Below are positions 24,701 through 30,689 of a DNA stretch of 64,000 bases, piece by piece. Below the pieces are notes generated by a model. The model was not told the DNA's origin and searched no databases. It saw only the letters and a list, made by a program, of their open reading frames with translations. This DNA is from Gerris lacustris. Its lineage: Eukaryota > Arthropoda > Insecta > Hemiptera > Gerridae. Numbering within the stretch: position 1 is the stretch's first letter; each line of letters starts with the position of its first letter. A program made the position numbers and the translations under genes. Where the stretch lies: positions 74,269,131 through 74,333,130 of the forward strand of contig OX578279.1 of the NCBI GenBank assembly GCA_951217055.1. The letters are read 5' to 3'.

Positions 24701-25069
24701 TTTCTCTTCCAACCAACTGTAATTGGCTGATCCGAAGAAGTAAATACAATGTGAAGAAGCGGCAGTGCGCTTGCCAGCAATGTCGTCTGAAGGATTTACA
24801 ACCATGCCAGGCCACGGTGGAAACCCTTTCATTTTACCCCAGACCAGATCGTCTACCTTGAACCCTTCCGTACTGTTCATCTTGAGTAATATTACAAATA
24901 GTATTGACACTAGTATCAGGATATATTACAGTTTTAACTAAGCGGATTCGCCCGCATGAAACCTCACGCCCGTGTCGTAGGTGATAAATGAAACTCAACT
25001 TACGGTTTTAGTTTCGTAGACAGCTATCTTCTGAATGGAACTAATAACCGGGTGAAATATCGGCTTCAT
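575..25069 (-). CDS. FIG4: FIG4 polyphosphoinositide 5-phosphatase (Sac domain), 5' part of gene, seven exons
   Basis: Join on the minus strand: 25004-25069, 10991-11192, 8577-8784, 6479-6567, 4309-4393, 2649-2928, 575-770 (1126 nt, about 375 residues). Every junction has GT..AG and restores frame (intron phases 0,1,2,1,2,0, then 1). Recognisable FIG4 phrases in order: [13 protein letters not shown] at the N-terminus, [83 protein letters not shown]. Known role: with VAC14 and PIKfyve it controls PtdIns(3,5)P2 on endolysosomal membranes. The family is usually about 900 residues, so the catalytic CX5R motif and the C-terminus are off the left edge. Intron 1 (13.8 kb) houses an intronless GLYR1 on the same strand. 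All introns carry transposon remnants. Confidence 0.93.
1302..2233. mobile_element. TA-flanked foldback element, copy 1 (about 420-bp arms)
   Basis: Starts CAGGGTGGCCACGATAAAC and ends with its complement, TA on each side. The arms pair over roughly 1302-1725 and 1806-2233 with a loop of about 80 bp, so the whole unit folds into one hairpin. No open frame of note. Second copy at 21079-21996. Tc1/mariner-type by TA duplication only (inference). Just past the right end CCCTGTATACAATTTTTAA is tandemly doubled. Confidence 0.85.
2649..2928 (-). CDS. FIG4: FIG4 exon 6 (Sac domain N-part)
   Basis: Acceptor TTTTTCAG, donor CAG|GTATTC, 280 nt. Encodes [26 protein letters not shown], then [19 protein letters not shown] and LKRGANYQ, the strongest FIG4 signature in the window. 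Begins with the last base of a codon and ends in phase 0. Confidence 0.94.
2976..4262. mobile_element. MITE split by a retroposon
   Basis: The left end (GGTGTTCACGTTCTTTG at about 2978) and right end (complement of GGTACTCACGATCTTTAG at about 4247-4262) are imperfect inverted repeats, each followed inward by repeated TTAA-rich words such as GAGTTAAATGTTA. Removing the retroposon at 3183-4097 and one target copy leaves an element of about 370 bp. No clean target duplication seen, so superfamily is left open. Confidence 0.5.
3183..4097 (+). pseudogene. 5'-truncated non-LTR retrotransposon with decayed RNase H domain
   Basis: Flanked by an exact 16-bp direct repeat, CTACCTCCCTGATCTC, at 3167-3182 and 4098-4113: a target-site duplication. 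The tail before the right copy is TTATTACTACTACTA. The plus strand near 3385-3415 reads [12 protein letters not shown] (RNase H DGS motif). After a frameshift at about 3418, [12 protein letters not shown] and [14 protein letters not shown] follow to about 3605, giving the Glu and second Asp of the RNase H site. A stop follows. The remainder to 4097 is 3' coding remnant or UTR. The order RNase H then 3' tail fits Jockey/I/R1-like LINEs (family knowledge); no reverse transcriptase remains. Dead copy. Confidence 0.85.
4309..4393 (-). CDS. FIG4: FIG4 exon 5 (polar linker)
   Basis: 85 nt between TTCTGTTTAG and CTAA|GTAAGT. It reads [18 protein letters not shown] and onward to NIKEKS in the only frame that joins its neighbours. 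The segment is Ser/Asn-rich and not conserved with vertebrate FIG4, so support rests on splice sites and phase on both sides. Confidence 0.75.
4404..5910 (+). repeat. G-X-G repeat, copy 1 (direct repeats around a 0.67-kb core)
   Basis: Two similar segments, 4404-4875 and about 5541-5910, share GACCCCTAAA..ACTCCAAAAATTCTGG, the phrase TTGACATTTTAAAAT and the end TTCGAAAATTCGCT. They flank a core of about 670 bp (4876-5540). The same core plus one flank recurs in reverse at 36760-38410, and a flank alone at 22100-22670. Short words GCGAATTTTC and GAAAATTCGC sit near the outer ends. No convincing coding sequence; a 76-residue open frame in the core (5285-5515) is shared with the other copy but resembles nothing known to me. 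Confidence 0.6.
6479..6567 (-). CDS. FIG4: FIG4 exon 4
   Basis: 89 nt, acceptor AATTTTAG, donor GCAG|GTAATT. Encodes [13 protein letters not shown] then [16 protein letters not shown]. With the preceding exon this gives the FIG4 phrase NFYYSYSYD. One base of codon at each end. Confidence 0.9.
6661..7015. mobile_element. GC-rich TIR element
   Basis: Ends share GACACACTTCGCCACC in inverted orientation (left from 6661, right ending near 7015). It is much more GC-rich than its surroundings. Inside, 6685-6720 is a hairpin built on GGGTAGCGCCA / TGGCGCTACCC, and GGTGGC/GCCACC words recur throughout. No open frame of interest. Lies in FIG4 intron 3. Confidence 0.7.
7416..7814 (-). mobile_element. 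pogo/Tigger-like MITE, copy B
   Basis: 399 bp, TA on both sides, ends CAGTAGAACCTCG / complement. Inverted relative to copies at 124 and 13264. Internal phrases of the type CGTGTTATCGAGGTT recur at roughly 30-40 bp spacing. Confidence 0.85.
7845..7904. repeat. Perfect-stem hairpin next to a diverged repeat
   Basis: CTTTTCCCTCCTCT..TTGGGCT pairs with AGCCCAAGAAGAGGAGGG around AAGGATCC. The following ~500 bp (to about 8400) repeats TTTTCAAGATGGC three times and matches the reverse segment at about 48050-48200, so it is part of a dispersed repeat, not gene sequence. Confidence 0.6.
8577..8784 (-). CDS. FIG4: FIG4 exon 3
   Basis: 208 nt, acceptor GTATTTCAG, donor ATAG|GTATTA. Encodes [18 protein letters not shown], then [15 protein letters not shown] and [13 protein letters not shown]. 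Phase 1 in, phase 2 out; both match neighbours. Confidence 0.94.
8829..9215. mobile_element. pogo-like MITE, second subfamily
   Basis: 387 bp, TA duplication, ends CAGTAGAACC / GGTTCTACTG. The interior differs from copies A-C: TTCGGATAGC, GCGATTATTGCGGTTAAACG and GCGAGGATTTCGGTTAC echo classic Tigger/pogo end motifs repeated inward. Confidence 0.75.
9330..9886. mobile_element. Foldback element
   Basis: Left arm from TTTAAGATATTTCTAT to about 9537. The right arm mirrors it and ends at ATATCTTAAA near 9886. An inner pair around 9492-9537 and 9644-9688 carries TTAATTCCGTCATTAGG. A 20+ T run at 9267-9290 just outside follows the pogo MITE. No coding content. Confidence 0.75.
10171..10744 (+). 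mobile_element. Crypton-like deletion derivative, copy 1
   Basis: Starts TTTATCTACGATTG and ends TAATGTACT, like copies at 40170, 42807 (reverse) and 61612 (reverse). Order: a leader with GCGCATGCG, a hairpin (arms of T/A runs around CCGCCCTAGGGCGG near 10291), an ATG with a short ORF, then a tail containing GCATTTTGC..GCAAAATGC inverted words. Inference: a short non-autonomous element that kept the promoter and first codons of its parent gene. Confidence 0.65.
10422..10604 (+). pseudogene. N-terminal fragment of a tyrosine-recombinase-like (Crypton-type) ORF
   Basis: Sixty codons from ATG. Residues about 12-50 ([17 protein letters not shown], then [14 protein letters not shown]) resemble the start of arthropod Crypton/DUF3504-like tyrosine recombinases, where a Leu-Pro-x-x-Ser-x-x-x-Tyr-x-x-x-Tyr-x-x-F helix opens the core-binding domain. 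After KKF the sequence becomes AT-rich element tail and stops; no catalytic R/H/Y part exists here. The equivalent ORFs in the other copies are frameshifted but align. Family assignment is by memory of the motif, so moderate. Confidence 0.5.
10991..11192 (-). CDS. FIG4: FIG4 exon 2
   Basis: 202 nt, acceptor TTGTTTTAG, donor CTAG|GTGAGA. Encodes [34 protein letters not shown] and GLCAFGILG, matching the FIG4 N-terminal region. Phase 0 in, phase 1 out. Confidence 0.92.
11193..13263. other. FIG4 intron 1, AT-rich stretch without recognised elements
   Basis: I see only low-complexity AT-rich sequence with A and T runs. No splice-flanked coding block, no inverted termini and no tandem array stood out. 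The same holds for 13671-14249 and 14529-15097. Confidence 0.5.
13264..13670 (+). mobile_element. pogo/Tigger-like MITE, copy C
   Basis: 407 bp with TA on both sides and intact CAGTAGAACCTCG ends. Same orientation as copy A, with iterated AACCTCTATAAC / AACCTCGATAAC phrases inside. Confidence 0.87.
14258..14520. mobile_element. hAT-like MITE J1 with 8-bp TSD
   Basis: Flanked by exact CACAATAT at 14250-14257 and 14521-14528. Ends CAGTGACGTAGCTAGGGC and the imperfect complement GCCCATAGTTACACCACTG. Contains an 18-C run and GGGGCCC-rich sequence. The 8-bp duplication and CAG termini fit hAT. Relatives at 30486, 49956, 57840. Confidence 0.88.
15098..15456. repeat. Palindrome enclosing a 19-bp tandem array
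   Basis: Outer arms pair: TGCTGTCAAATAAAACAC (from about 15160) matches the complement of GTGTTTTATTTGACAGCA (about 15414-15432), and the ACTCAGC..AATAAAT words also pair. Between them, about 15262-15368, ACTGTCACAAACC[T/A]CTGA repeats about six times, with the variable base alternating T, A, T, A. Open frames on both strands here are repeat artefacts. Confidence 0.8.
15801..16042. mobile_element. Foldback element, TTCTTTAGATTGTTACTCC family, copy 1
   Basis: Termini ACTTCTTTAGATTGTTACTC and the complement ending AGTCTAAAGAAG. Internal word TTTTTATAAGGGGAGTAA is repeated. Longer relative at 34829-35222. From 16043 to 17390 I see only AT-rich sequence. Confidence 0.65.
17440..17513 (-). tRNA. 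tRNA-like unit (GGA anticodon position), left arm
   Basis: Acceptor TTCAGTG pairs with CCCTGGA less well than in the right arm. The D-arm region has GCTTAGTTGGCAAGAGC, and the anticodon loop is CTGGAAA on a 5-bp stem. The T-arm contains GTTCGAGTCCC. Variable loop short, unlike a true tRNA-Ser. Repeat-derived; probably not a functional tRNA gene. Confidence 0.4.
17672..17745 (+). tRNA. tRNA-like unit (GGA anticodon position), right arm
   Basis: Acceptor TTCAGTG pairs with CACTGGA (one G-T). The D-arm GCTCAGTTGGTAAGAGC has a perfect 4-bp stem. The anticodon stem CTATA/TATAG is perfect around CTGGAAA. The box-B-like GGTTCGAGTCC is present but two T-stem pairs fail. A type-I variable loop conflicts with Ser(GGA) identity. 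Likely a retained polymerase III promoter of a repeat. Confidence 0.45.
18289..18431. mobile_element. Short TIR element
   Basis: 143 bp with ends AATTTTCCTAGACACGAC and the complement of GTCGCACCTAGGAAAATT, plus inner CGATAG/CTATCG words. Locally GC-richer than the flanks. No TSD assigned. Confidence 0.6.
19152..19319 (+). CDS. Small unrecognised ORF (55 aa), possibly a decayed coding remnant
   Basis: ATG to TGA, reading [30 protein letters not shown] and on to VEKVPEK. Base composition and amino-acid mix look more coding-like than the surrounding AT-rich DNA. A +1-type shift near 19312 would continue as [18 protein letters not shown] to a stop at 19381, which suggests a frameshifted older gene piece. 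I do not recognise the family. It lies in FIG4 intron 1 on the opposite strand. Confidence 0.3.
   Translation: MSSNVEEIEIYIRNDDVRTAANLIDDVLGGSNVVQSGGFKLSTSSVIGVEKVPEK
19384..21078. other. FIG4 intron 1 spacer with one GC-richer patch
   Basis: Mostly A/T runs. A patch at about 19585-19760 is clearly less AT-rich (CTCCCTCAATCATCGCC, GTGCTGGAGGTTGTCCTG) and may be a retroelement 3' remnant, but I find no frame or ends to prove it. Confidence 0.35.
21079..21996. mobile_element. TA-flanked foldback element, copy 2
   Basis: 918 bp, ends CAGGGTGGCCACTATAAAC and complement, TA both sides. High similarity to the element at 1302-2233 including the loop phrase CCTGAATGGAATGGAA. Also folds end to end. 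Confidence 0.85.
22100..22670 (+). repeat. Solo G segment of the G-X-G repeat
   Basis: Starts CCAGTCATGCACCAT and ends GAAAATTCGCTAAAAG. Carries the shared phrases GTCGTTAGAAAGCTCTTTAA and GGACTCCAAAAATTCTGG but lacks the 0.67-kb X core seen at 4404 and 36760. The next stretch, 22680-23356, is AT-rich without a recognised element. Confidence 0.6.
23357..23370 (-). promoter_or_regulatory. Candidate poly(A) signals for GLYR1
   Basis: On the minus strand AATAAAT and AATAAAA overlap here, 80-90 bp past the GLYR1 stop. No encoded A-tract follows. Confidence 0.45.
23447..24880 (-). CDS. GLYR1: GLYR1/NPAC nucleosome-associated PWWP and dehydrogenase-like protein, intronless
   Basis: One uninterrupted frame of 477 residues. 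I start at the Met of [15 protein letters not shown] because the PWWP domain begins right after; an in-frame ATG ten codons upstream adds only a weak hydrophobic stretch. PWWP domain at about 7-95 (VWGKMKG, PPWPG). Basic linker about 100-190 (KKRKALK). Rossmann fold from about 191 with GLGIMG at 197-202 and NRTP at 220-223. Helical domain to the end (VYVRTNY). At the catalytic Lys and Asn positions of the beta-hydroxyacid dehydrogenase family it has N361 and Q365, so it is probably non-catalytic, as is known for human NPAC. Family role: binds nucleosomes and helps LSD2 and Pol II passage. It sits in FIG4 intron 1, same strand, 123 bp below exon 1. Vertebrate GLYR1 has many introns; here none. 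Confidence 0.92.
   Translation of the reverse strand: MNSTEGFKVDDLVWGKMKGFPPWPGMVVNPSDDIAGKRTAASSHCIYFFGSANYSWLEEKYIKSYDEYKDAYSTISKQATFMEAVTAIEEYIRSGASGVPKESEKLKKKLLVNGNGSSPSQDTEFATPTDFGKKRKALKSFTPSDSYDKYPKTPRTGLINRPPRSDPDVAVTDVKNMSQTLKDKNITPTSMTIGFLGLGIMGSRVAKNILLSGHKLMVWNRTPSKGEQFEAVGAEVGPTPADVVQRSDITFSCVSDPQAAKELVFGNCGVLSEMNSNKGFVELTSIDADTSKDISSSIHMKGGRYLEAQMLGSLTEAEEGRLILLCAGDESLFKDCQTCFRSCSERTPYYLGPTGSAANMNLVFQAMQGIMIASLAEGLSLLQRTTLPQNIFIEALRRSSVHCPLFDEKINMILSGKFPTSLPLQHHQKDLKLALTLGQQVGQPMPLTAAVNELYKHARRLGFGGHDTSSVYVRTNY
25004..25069 (-). CDS. FIG4: FIG4 exon 1 (start codon)
   Basis: ATG at 25069, reading [19 protein letters not shown] then TKT, donor ACC|GTAAGT. VISSIQK and YET match the FIG4 N-terminus, and phase 0 joins exon 2 to give [13 protein letters not shown]. 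Upstream 25070-25630 should hold the 5' UTR and promoter; I see no TATA box I would trust. Confidence 0.9.
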
Positions 25070-25631
25070 CGTGTTCTCAGGGCTAAATAAGTTAAACACC
25101 ATTCGTATTCTGAAAGCCAAACAAAAAGGATCGAATCAATATCACAACAACTACAAACTTGTAAAGAAACTGATACAAAACATATTCACAACAAAGAAGC
25201 ACAATTGAAATAGAATAATTAATAATAGACTGACCATTCACAAATAAAAGGTAACAATTGGAATTAACAATTGTTATTTGAAAACTATTTGTATAAAAGT
25301 TAAAAAGAAGAAAGTAAAATTATTATAAAAACCAAACAGAAGAAGAGGAAGCCACAAAACAAGCGGCGCGGCTATAAAGAAACTAAGCAACACTGATCTC
25401 TCGACAACTCAGCTATTACAACTAATTGCAGATCTATATAGTGGCAGTGTCATAAACAACAGAGCTCGTAATAGAACCAAAACATAATATTTTCTTCCAG
25501 GAGGGCTTTTAATTTTGGCTATTGTCCATTTACTTCTATTCATTCATTACAAATAATGAGCTAATTCAAGATGATCCAAACTTATTCAAGAATAAGTAAT
25601 ACAATCTTTATTAACAGACGGCATAATTTTT

Positions 25632-26190
25632 TACTTTCTCACATAAAGAGAAAGTATTATGATAGCGCGAAAATTTGATTTTGATGGATTTACACGTTTT
25701 GAGGTCCCCTGAGTCCAAAAATAGGGGTTTTAAAGAATGACTGTCTGTAGTTTGTCTGTGCAAACGCCTGAAGCCTAAACTACTGGGCCAATTTTGACGA
25801 AATTCAGCACATATATGTTCAGAAAAATCACACCCCGAGGTGAAATCGAGAAATGAATTTAAGCTCCAAATTTATGGGCGCTAATCCCCAAAAATTCTTA
25901 AAAAAAGTGTAAAAAAAATTACTTCTTGAAAACGGTTCCGACGATTTTGATTAAAAAACTCTAAAAATGTAGTCTATTTAAATACAAATCTAACGATATA
26001 AAAGCCTTTTCCCCGGAAAAAAATCTAGTTCCTGAGATAATAGCTTTAAATACGGACGGAGAGAGGGTTCGATTCCCCGCAGAGAAGAAGTTATTTTTAT
26101 GATAAATTTTTTTAATGAAATTTTCAATAATAATTAAATGTACCTACCAAAACTAATAAATGGAAAACACGAAGTAATTATGAACTTGTA
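25632..26190. repeat. Dispersed repeat starting with a hairpin
   Basis: Begins TACTTTCTCACATAAAGAGA, a stem of TACTTTCTC/GAGAAAGTA. It then has GACTGTCTGTAGTTTGTCTG and CAATTTTGACGAAATTCAG, wording typical of abundant unclassified animal repeats (also seen at 7290-7380 and 48230). No gene. Confidence 0.4.
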
Positions 26191-26203
26191 TATGAAAAAA
26201 AAT

Positions 26204-26525
26204 ATGTGTGAGGCTCTCACGCATAAGAAGTGAAACTTAAGTTCTAGATGCATTGCTCTCCCTCATTTTTTGACGAATTTATTATTTCAGGATTAAGAAA
26301 TGGTTATTGGAAATTTAATTGAAAAAAAAATATTGCTACGCTAAGGCAACCACATTTATTCCAATAAAAATAAATGTTTGTTTTGATTTGCTGGTCTTTA
26401 AATAGATATAATACAATTAATCTGTAAAAATGTTACACTTGGACGAGTCTCGAATCGCAAACTTCGTTACACGATTTCACTATATGAAAAAATTCACTCT
26501 ACCGCCGCCAAAGAAGTTTCACTTC
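26204..26525 (-). mobile_element. Short repeat with AAGTGAAACTT ends, copy 1
   Basis: Reverse match to 41366-41688: both run between ACTTCTTTGGCGGCGGTAGA and TAATGCGTGAGAGCCTCA, with AAGTGAAACTT/AAGTTTCACTT as inverted ends. A piece of the middle also occurs at 42210-42300. Confidence 0.65.
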
Positions 26526-26690
26526 AAAAAGTTTGTCTGAGTTGTCTCGGACCGATTTTTTCCCCTGTAATCTTTATTAGGTTTAGTTCATTGGTATTGT
26601 TAAATATTTCTGGCTTCGAAGAAAAAAGTAATAATAGCACAAAATACATTTTAATAAACAGGTCAAGTGTGTGCTAGTCAGCACACAGCG

Positions 26691-27372
26691 AGGGTCCGTA
26701 GGCCACACTATATAGTGTATCTGTAAAGTGTATAAACAGTGTTTTTTTAAAATGTAAAAAAGCTTACTTTGAACTATTCTAAGGGTCTGATATTCTCAAA
26801 ACACACTCTGATAAAGTATTTTTTTGCCACTGAACCGGACTACAACCATATAAATACATCGAAAAGACCATAATTTAAAAAAAAAACGTATTTTGTCAAT
26901 AAAAATAAAATAATATTTTTTTCGAAATTTCCAAAAAGTGGTATCTTTACTTTTGGCCGAAGAATGTTCAGGAATTTTTTCAGATTCTTTGCACTTCACA
27001 TAAGCGAGATAGAGGGGGGGGGGGACACGTTTCAAACCCGCTTCAAATTCGCCTACGCTCGCCCTATCAAAGTTATAACCAAAGAATTATATATTTTTGT
27101 ATTCAGCTCGACGTACCCTTTCATATGATACCCCTCACGGTGACGAAAAAAATAAAACAAATTTAACCCTTAAGTTTATTTACCCTAATTTTTTTGAAAA
27201 ATATTTTTTTTAAGTCGCTATATTTTTAAAATATGTGGGCAGGTACAAGACACATACAAGCCAAATTTCAAAGTGATCGGACGAAAGGTGGAGCCGTAAG
27301 AGCACGCGAGAGGACGGACGGACAGACACACGCAGGAAAATATAAGGGTCCTTGGTTTTGCCTACGGACCCT
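26691..27372. mobile_element. TIR element, AGGGTCCGTAGGC family
   Basis: Exact 13-bp inverted ends AGGGTCCGTAGGC / GCCTACGGACCCT. The inside includes a G run at about 27016-27025, CGGACGGACGGACAGACA and CAAATTTCAAAGTGATCGG, wording common to widespread insect repeats. No open frame of note. Confidence 0.65.
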
Positions 27373-29760
27373 AAAAATGAGTCTACAAATCATTTATTTC
27401 TTACCATATTGAGTCATTATGATTTATGATTATGATACCTATGTAATAATATAATTGAGTAATTGAGACTTTAGTAGTGAGACATGTTCCATTATGTCGG
27501 TCACATTTCTGAGCTGATAAGAATAGGTTTTTTGTATTTACTAATGTAATGTTTTTTTTTCTCAATATAAATAAAGTTTAAGTTAGTCACTTTGGACATT
27601 CCTGAACACTTACGAATGTTCATCAATACTAAATGCATATGTTATACTCAACAGATTAAATATAATAGCTAATGATGCCGACGATTGGAACCAATAAATA
27701 ATTGACAATACCTATTCAATTACTCATAATAATGACTTCGTGCTATACATAATAATGGAATTTAGTGATACCGATACATCGTTTTGAAACTTTAAACTAT
27801 AATTTACATTTTAATCAGTGATCATAAAAATAAATCATGGTATTTTACTACGTTTTTATTAGCTTGTTTTCTTGTTTGTTTGTCCAGTACAAATCTGGCA
27901 ATCGATTTCTAACTAACTTCCCGAATAGCTAGACATTTGAAACTTTTAGAATAGCTCAGAACACGATGACAATGCATTATTTTAATACTTTTTAGCCATC
28001 TTTCAGCAGAATTTAATTTGTTTTCAGCAAATTTTGCTATATGGAAAGTTAGCTCGGAAAAAATCCGCAAGTTATTTTATTTGTTTTGACATATCCCATA
28101 TTTACGATCTTCATTTTGACGGGTTTCAAATTTATGATTTATGACAGAAAATTTAAAAACGTAGTATATAAAAAGTTCTTTTTATCTTGTAATTATTTAA
28201 TTTACCCAAGTCTTATCAACATATCATTTTATGGAGATATCTTCGGTAATTCATTATTAATATAGGGAAAAATTTTGTTTCGGCCTTTTATCGTACCCAG
28301 AGATAATTTTCTCTGAGATAAAAATAATAATTTTAGGAAGAACTATTTTTTCCTGTAAAACACAAACAATAATAAATATAGTTAAATAAATAACTTGTAT
28401 ATTTCGTATTTTTTTAAAAAAAGAAATTGGAAATTTATAAGATGATTCAATTTTAATAAAAAACTATAAATGAAACAAACTACTCTAGTATTTTAACATT
28501 ATGATTCAGTGGAATATTGAATGCTTAACACTAAATTAGATGTTTACAATGAGTTTATGTGGAACTCAGTTAATAAAATTGGGATAATTTACCTTTGAGA
28601 GGGCGTTTCAATAATCACAGATAATATTACCGATCGAGATATAGAGGTGGGTTCCTACCAAACTGAGATTTACCTTATAATTCCAAGACGAAGACGGTTT
28701 TTAGGGTTTTGTAGATACTAATCAAAACCCTTATGCCGAGGGTGATGTGTCCGTCCGTCGCTCTTTGGGTCATAGGGCCCGAACCATTTAAGCTAAAGTG
28801 CTGTAATTTGAAACACTGATGCATCTTATGCTGATACATATATATATGCTTTTTTAAATTTTGCATTCCTTATGGGTTAAATAAATCAAAATATACACAA
28901 AAAAACCCTCCGCCACTATATAACGGCTGGTCCTAAAATTTCAAATATAATTTCTGCTAATACCTTATTGTGGGATGATGAAAATTCCGGAAGTGCAACC
29001 CCAATTTTCAAAAATTGGCAATTTTGTGCGCGAAAATGTGAAGTGCACCCAAATTTTTTTTTTACATTTTGAGTGAGGTATACTACTTACTGCAGTATAC
29101 TATTGTTGGTTTCGCTGTAACAGAGTAAATGAATGCTAAGACTGCAGACGGGAATCTTCGTTTAATACACTGTCGATTGATCGCGAAATTTCCCATATCT
29201 TTTTTATCTTTGTTCTTGGGTCTATTCTTTTGTAATTTATCGTTATGGCTTAGTATTGTTATCTATGGATAATATGGCTGTTTAGCTTTGCTATAACTCT
29301 ATTTTAGATTTAGTACGTGCAATAAAGTTGGTTCGCTCTAGAAATGGCCAATTAACCAAAGTCCCTGTTTTATCTTAGCTCGCAAGCATCGCAGCTGGTG
29401 TCAATGAAGTACTTGAAATTCCCACAGTGACTGCGTCTCAGTGGATATGTTAATCCATGATCTTATTTTCAGAGGAGCAACATATAAACGCCTGAATATT
29501 ATATCTTCAGCTATAGAAGACGAAACGTTGAAATACACATATCTACATGCATACAAGGACCAGAACTTCACCCCTTTATTTCTTTTAGGAACTTGTATTC
29601 ATTATAGGCGTGAGTCCTCATAGAGAGTGAATGCCAATGTTGAGAAGTGGTTCCAAAAATCTCATGAATCTAATAAAACAGGTATGAAGAGTCACAACGT
29701 TTAACTAAAATTAGTTATAGTAATAACAATAACTCAGTACATTCCTGCGTCCAAAGTTTT
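27373..29760. other. Gene-free spacer with old repeat fragments
   Basis: AT-rich. Around 28690-28790 a fragment with TTTTTAGGGTTTTGTAG and GTCCGTCCGTCGCTC looks like a degraded relative of the 26691 element. A 60-codon frame at 29441-29623 resembles nothing I know and lacks support. Confidence 0.4.
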
Positions 29761-30363
29761 TGCTTCCGATTCCGAGCTTACCGAAGGTAACGGAAGCTAT
29801 GTGATCGTTCTGAAGAACGAAAATATCTTATGTCTCCGATTTCAAAAATTCCGAGACAAAAATCCGTTTCAGACATCAGGGAACATTTTTGGTTCCGTGT
29901 CTGTCTGTCGATCTGCCGCTCAATTTTTACGAACCAACATATCTTAAAAACTACGAGTCCGATTTTAATGAAATTAGTATGGTAGGTCATAATTAGCTCA
30001 TTGTTTGTCCCATAAAAGTTTCAACATTCTGCACTCATTATTTTCTCTTAGACATGCGTACAAACATACATTTATTTACACCTATAACTTCAAAAGTACT
30101 TATCTGATTTGTATGAAACTTTTATAGCTTATCCAAACTAACCCGCAGATATCCCCAGATTAATATGAACAGACTCCGCTCTTTAACTTTTGCTAAATTG
30201 ATACTTTATTCATGTAAAAAATCAAAACAATTTTGACAGATTAAAAAAAACGGGGGCACTATTCAACAAATTAGACAATAATGGCTTGTAAAATCGTACA
30301 ATCAATATAGTACGTGATAGGATGCGAGGAAGCTATGTGCCACACTAATTTTCAGTCTATTTT
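29761..30363 (+). repeat. Hairpin-headed repeat R, copy 1
   Basis: Opens with TTCCGAGCTTACCGAAGGTA then ACGGAAGC (stem-loop) and GATCGTTCTGAAGAACG (second stem-loop). Ends with GATAGGATGCGAGGAAGC then TATGTGCCACACTAATT. Contains the TTTTTGGTTCCGTGTCTGTC phrase shared by all copies. Unclassified. Confidence 0.75.
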
Positions 30364-30485
30364 AGTTAACGACTAAAAAGGAAAAGTAGTATGCAGATTT
30401 AGAATATGATATTTGGTTTTACCAAAATACGAAAAATTATACTTACTATTCTTATTCTAAGTTTCATCCAGGCGAACACTTTTAA

Positions 30486-30686
30486 CAGTGGCGTAACTAT
30501 GGGCCCGCATCATGGGCGGGCTCCTGCGCCAGAAGGGCCCCCGAACCCCAAAAAATTGAATTAACATAAAATTAATACGAGGGAGCTTCGTTGTGCTCAT
30601 CAATTTTATTATTCTATTTTGTGAGGGGCCCCCAAAAAGTTCTTGTTGCCCCCCCCCCCCCCCCCAATGCCCTACCTACGCCAATT
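30486..30686. mobile_element. hAT-like MITE J2
   Basis: Starts CAGTGGCGTAACTATGGGCC and ends near CCTACCTACGCCAA, with the same GGGGCCC-rich body and an 18-C run as J1. The right end is damaged and no TSD is clear. Confidence 0.7.
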
Positions 30687-30689
30687 CAT

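Noticed and set aside
24871..24910. Upstream ATG adding [10 protein letters not shown] to GLYR1
   Set aside because: The ten extra residues lie outside the PWWP domain and look like translated 5' UTR; the downstream ATG fits the family start better.
29441..29623. 60-codon plus-strand frame
   Set aside because: No recognisable motif, no splice partners and a low-complexity context.
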